Positions 61,212 through 64,000 of a stretch of 64,000 bases of DNA are shown one piece after another. The DNA is from Paractinoplanes lichenicola (lineage in GTDB: Bacteria > Actinomycetota > Actinomycetes > Mycobacteriales > Micromonosporaceae). The first letter of the stretch is position 1; each line of letters opens with the position of its first letter. The stretch spans positions 186,001 to 250,000 of the forward strand of contig NZ_JAENHO010000011.1 in the NCBI RefSeq assembly GCF_016785085.1. Direction: 5' to 3'. The translations under genes and the position numbers were made by a program. Under the pieces are notes generated by a model. That model did not search any database and was not told the origin of the DNA. It worked only from the letters and a program-made list of their open reading frames with translations.

Positions 61212-62836
61212 CTCACGGGGACGGTGGTGGTGACGGTGGCCTGGTCGATCTCGGACACCCGGAGCGTCATGGACAATTGCCAGTCGCCGGCGATCGGAAA
61301 CGTGACGCTGCCCAAGCCCTGATTGTCGATCACGGTCGCAACCGGGGCGGCGATCGCCTCGATGCCCTGCGCCGGCATCGACGCCGACACCTTCCACTCG
61401 AGCACCTTGAGCGGCTTGCCCTCGGGGGTGTAGGCGAAGGCGTGGATGGTGTTGTACTCCCCCACGGTGGCCGGGAAGATCTCGAACTGCACCGCGTACA
61501 GGGGGCTGTTGAGCGTCTCGACGAAGCCGCGCGACCGCTCGGCGGCCACGGCTTCCACGTCCACCGTACGGCCGGTGGTGGTCTGCACGAGCACGGCGCT
61601 GGCCGCCAGCACGAGCACGGTGATGCCGAGCTCGAGCCCGACCGCGCGCCGCAGCCGGGCCGGGGTAGCCGCGGCGATCCCCCGCTGCACGAGCCGCCGC
61701 GAGACGAACGCGACGGCCAGGACGATCGCCAGCAGCCCGGTCTTGGCCAGGATCAGCCGGCCGTACGTGGAGGAGAACAGCGCGTCGAGCGTGCCGAGCT
61801 GGATCAGGGCCTGGATCGCCCCCGCCGCGACCAGCCAGTACACGGCGAACGCGGCCCATTTCGACCAGGCCGGCAGGATCAGGCGCAGCTCCCGCGTCTC
61901 GGCCCGGCGCAGCAGGAACACGGCCAGCGCGACGAGCCCGCCGAGCCAGACGCTCATGGCGGCCAGGTGGGCCGTGTCGGCCACGATCAGCAGCCACGCC
62001 TGCGGGCCGGCCGCCGGATGCCCGGTCAGCGGCCAGGTCACGAGGATGGCCAGGGTGAGCACGGCCAGCAGGGCGGCCGGTCGCCACCCGCCCCCGCGGC
62101 GCAGCCGGCCCACCAGCGCCGCGGCGATCGCCAGCAGGGCCAGCCGGACGGCCAGGGTGATGCCGAAGTCGCTGTTCAGCACCTGCCCGAGCTCGCTCAT
62201 CGAGACGTCGAGCGGGCCGGCCCCGGAGGAAGCGGGCGCCTGCAGCCAGAGGCCCGCGAGAGTGGCCACCGCGATCAGGGCCAGGCCGCCGCGGGCCAGG
62301 CGCACGGGGCCCCGGCGGGAGAGCCGGCGCGGCCACCACAGGGCCAGGATCAGCACCGGGCCGAGGGCCACCGAGAGGCCCGCGTAGCCGATCCACTTCG
62401 TGACGGCCGTCGCCGTCACCACCGCCGGGTCGACCCTTTCGACCGGGGCGGTCGGGGCGTTCTCGGAGGGCGCGCCGACCGAATAGGTGTAGGCGCCGGA
62501 GACGGGGTGGCTGTCGGCCGAGATGATGCGATAACTCACCAGATAGGTGCCCAGCGGGCGCTCAGCCGGCCGCAGCTTGATGACCAGGCCCTCGGGCGTG
62601 ATCTCGGGGTCGCCCTCGTTGATCCGCTTGCCGTCGGGGCCGATGACCTGCGACCGGCCCGGCACGATCCGCACGTTCTCGCTGAACTTGAGCACGACCC
62701 GCTCGGGCGCCGCCTTGACCACCGAGCCCTGCTGCGGGACGGCCGCACTGAGCACGGCGTGCGCGTAGGCCGGCGGGGCCGGCCAGCAGAGCGCGGCCAG
62801 CAGGAAACAGACCGCCAGCAGAGCGGACTTCCGCAC
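61208..62836 (-). CDS. CopC-CopD fusion, copper resistance/uptake protein
   Basis: 542 residues. Signal peptide ending PAYA, then CopC domain with its N-terminal copper histidine (AHAVLSAAVPQQGS) and SADSHPVSGAYTYSVG. A CopD domain with eight helices follows (GYAGLSVALGPVLILALWWP; ADTAHLAAMSVWLGGLVALA). The C-terminal 110 residues form an extra extracellular beta domain (YAVQFEIFPATVGEYNTIHA, PIAGDWQLSMTLRVSE), a YtkA/FixH-like part. GTG 62836 follows a GGGAGG site. Divergent from the metal ATPase. Confidence 0.92.
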   Translation of the reverse strand: MRKSALLAVCFLLAALCWPAPPAYAHAVLSAAVPQQGSVVKAAPERVVLKFSENVRIVPGRSQVIGPDGKRINEGDPEITPEGLVIKLRPAERPLGTYLVSYRIISADSHPVSGAYTYSVGAPSENAPTAPVERVDPAVVTATAVTKWIGYAGLSVALGPVLILALWWPRRLSRRGPVRLARGGLALIAVATLAGLWLQAPASSGAGPLDVSMSELGQVLNSDFGITLAVRLALLAIAAALVGRLRRGGGWRPAALLAVLTLAILVTWPLTGHPAAGPQAWLLIVADTAHLAAMSVWLGGLVALAVFLLRRAETRELRLILPAWSKWAAFAVYWLVAAGAIQALIQLGTLDALFSSTYGRLILAKTGLLAIVLAVAFVSRRLVQRGIAAATPARLRRAVGLELGITVLVLAASAVLVQTTTGRTVDVEAVAAERSRGFVETLNSPLYAVQFEIFPATVGEYNTIHAFAYTPEGKPLKVLEWKVSASMPAQGIEAIAAPVATVIDNQGLGSVTFPIAGDWQLSMTLRVSEIDQATVTTTVPVR

Positions 62837-62931
62837 CAGGGACCTCCCAACGTCCGGCGCAATATAACCAGGCCCGCCCGGTCGGCCTCCTCCCGCATAC
62901 GGACCAGCACCGGCCGGGGATCAATACAGGC

Positions 62932-62960
62932 TTCCGTGGATTCAGCATGCACTGTACTGT
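62932..62960 (+). promoter_or_regulatory. Candidate promoter of the metal ATPase gene
   Basis: TTCCGT (62932-62937), 17-base spacer, TACTGT (62955-62960), ending seven bases before the ATG. The mRNA would be leaderless, and no ribosome site is seen. It overlaps the dyad-rich ATTCAGCATGCACTGTACTG, where a metal sensor could bind. Confidence 0.4.
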
Positions 62961-62967
62961 CACCGGC

Positions 62968-64000
62968 ATGGGTGCGGAGTGCTGCGGACACGAGCCGGAC
63001 ACCGGCGGCGACGAGCTGGTCACCGAACGCGAGGAGCCGGGCCGGTGGTGGCAGGTCCGCGAGCTGCGGTTCGCGGCCGCCGCGGCCGTGGTGCTGGCGG
63101 CGGGGTGGCTGGCCGGGCGGGCCGGGTTCGAGCGGGCCGGCCTGGGCCTCGAGCTGGTGTCGGCGGCCATCGGGGCCTGGGTGTTCGCGCCGGCGGCGGT
63201 CCGCGACGCGCTGCGGGGCCGGGTCGGGGTCGGCACGCTGATGACGATCGCCGCGGCCGGGGCGGTCGCGCTGGGCCAGGTCATCGAGGCCGCGCTGCTC
63301 GGCGTGCTGTTCTCGACCGCCGAGGGCCTGGAGGAGTACGCGGTCACGCGGACCCGGCGCGGCCTGCGGGCGCTGCTCGACCTGGTGCCGCGCACGGCGA
63401 CCGTGCTCCGCTCCGGCGCCCAGCGGCAGGTCGAGCCGGCCGAGCTGCGGGTCGGTGACCTGCTGGTGCTGCGCCCGGGCGAGCGCGCCGCCACCGACGG
63501 GGTGCTGCGCGCCGGCCGTACGGTGCTGGATCTGTCGGCGATCACCGGCGAGCCGGTGCCGGTCGAGGCGGGCGCCGGCGACCCGGTGCCCGCGGGCGCG
63601 ATCAACGGCGGCGGGGTCGTCGAGGTCGAGGTCACCGCGCCCGTCGCCGGCAGCTCGCTGGCCCGCGTGGTGCACATCGTCGAGCAGGCGCAGGAGCGCA
63701 AGGGCCGGGGTCAGCGCCTGGCCGACCGCATCGCCCGCCCTCTCGTGCCGGCCATCATGCTGGTCGCGCTGGCCGTGGCCGTGCTCGGCAGCGTCTTCGA
63801 CGACCCCCGGGTGTGGCTCGAACGCGCCCTGATCGTGCTGGTCGCGGCGTCGCCGTGCGCGCTCGCCATCTCGGTGCCGCTCACGGTCGTGGCCGCGGTC
63901 GGCTCGGCCAGCCGCTCGGGCGCGCTGGTCAAGGGCGGCCTCGCCCTGGAACGGCTGGGCCGGGTGCGCACGGTCGCGCTCGACAAGACCGGCACGCTGA
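62968..64000 (+). CDS. P1B-type heavy-metal ATPase, 3' end beyond window
   Basis: Open from ATG 62968 to the window edge (344 residues). N terminus MGAECCGHEPDTGGDE has a possible metal-binding Cys pair and His but no HMA domain. Actuator domain has ITGEPVPVEAG. The membrane metal site is ASPCALAIS (SPC), the form seen in P1B-4 (Co/Fe/Zn) pumps rather than the CPC of copper pumps. The phosphorylation motif DKTGTL is the last thing visible. Divergent from copC-copD. With SPC, cobalt, iron or zinc export is more likely than copper. Confidence 0.9.
   Translation, partial: MGAECCGHEPDTGGDELVTEREEPGRWWQVRELRFAAAAAVVLAAGWLAGRAGFERAGLGLELVSAAIGAWVFAPAAVRDALRGRVGVGTLMTIAAAGAVALGQVIEAALLGVLFSTAEGLEEYAVTRTRRGLRALLDLVPRTATVLRSGAQRQVEPAELRVGDLLVLRPGERAATDGVLRAGRTVLDLSAITGEPVPVEAGAGDPVPAGAINGGGVVEVEVTAPVAGSSLARVVHIVEQAQERKGRGQRLADRIARPLVPAIMLVALAVAVLGSVFDDPRVWLERALIVLVAASPCALAISVPLTVVAAVGSASRSGALVKGGLALERLGRVRTVALDKTGTL

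Overview
The window is about 73% GC by eye, packed with genes that overlap by ATGA or GTGA, uses many GTG starts, and carries Streptomyces/Micromonospora-type families: DeoR/CUT1 sugar operons, DUF202 proteins, Ser/Thr kinases, a Rox-type rifampicin monooxygenase, and mutA-mutB-meaB. This points to a chromosomal segment of a filamentous actinomycete, most likely Micromonosporaceae (Actinoplanes-like). That placement is inferred from gene content, not from a marker gene. I found no rRNA, tRNA or CRISPR array.

Region by region. 1-10936 is a sugar-catabolic locus. The minus-strand operon runs enolase-superfamily enzyme, aldehyde dehydrogenase, PfkA-type kinase, CUT1 binding protein, two permeases, zinc alcohol dehydrogenase, DUF2090 aldolase (cut by the window edge), behind a DeoR regulator. 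Facing it are an aldolase closely resembling E. coli YihT (sulfofructose-1-phosphate aldolase) and a TauE/SafE exporter. The set suggests breakdown of a sulfosugar such as sulfoquinovose, with export of the C3 sulfonate. 10933-17148 holds two DUF202 proteins, a PD-(D/E)XK protein, a KDPG-type aldolase, a nucleotidyltransferase/methyltransferase fusion, a YCII gene with a nonsense codon, and a universal stress protein. 17268-18779 is a membrane Ser/Thr kinase. 18790-23040 is a second sugar-acid locus (IlvD/EDD dehydratase, lactonase, FAH hydrolase, SDR), typical of non-phosphorylative deoxysugar or aldonate catabolism.

23101-30059 carries a molybdopterin oxidoreductase, a GAF regulator divergent from a flavin monooxygenase, a zinc-ribbon protein, and an NAD(P)-binding reductase divergent from a MarR regulator with two matched operator-like repeats. 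30056-34943 has a secreted CBM2-metallopeptidase, an EamA transporter, a perfect CebR/CelR-type palindrome, small proteins, and a DUF5995 gene with a one-base frameshift. 34943-39310 has a GNAT remnant, then M20 peptidase, COG3375-type GNAT, SIS protein, N-acylamino-acid racemase/OSBS-type enolase and truncated haemoglobin: a likely N-succinyl-amino-acid racemisation locus. 39445-41128 is repeat-rich.

41129-49442 has a secreted Ig/beta-propeller protein, a 1758-residue kinase-ATPase-GAF-GGDEF protein, and a TetR regulator with its own likely operator. 49451-56436 has a VOC protein, Rox, and the methylmalonyl-CoA mutase operon. 56497-64000 has DUF418, a two-component pair, small membrane proteins, a 163-bp MITE-like element, a CopC-CopD fusion with a tiny coupled ORF, and a partial P1B metal ATPase.
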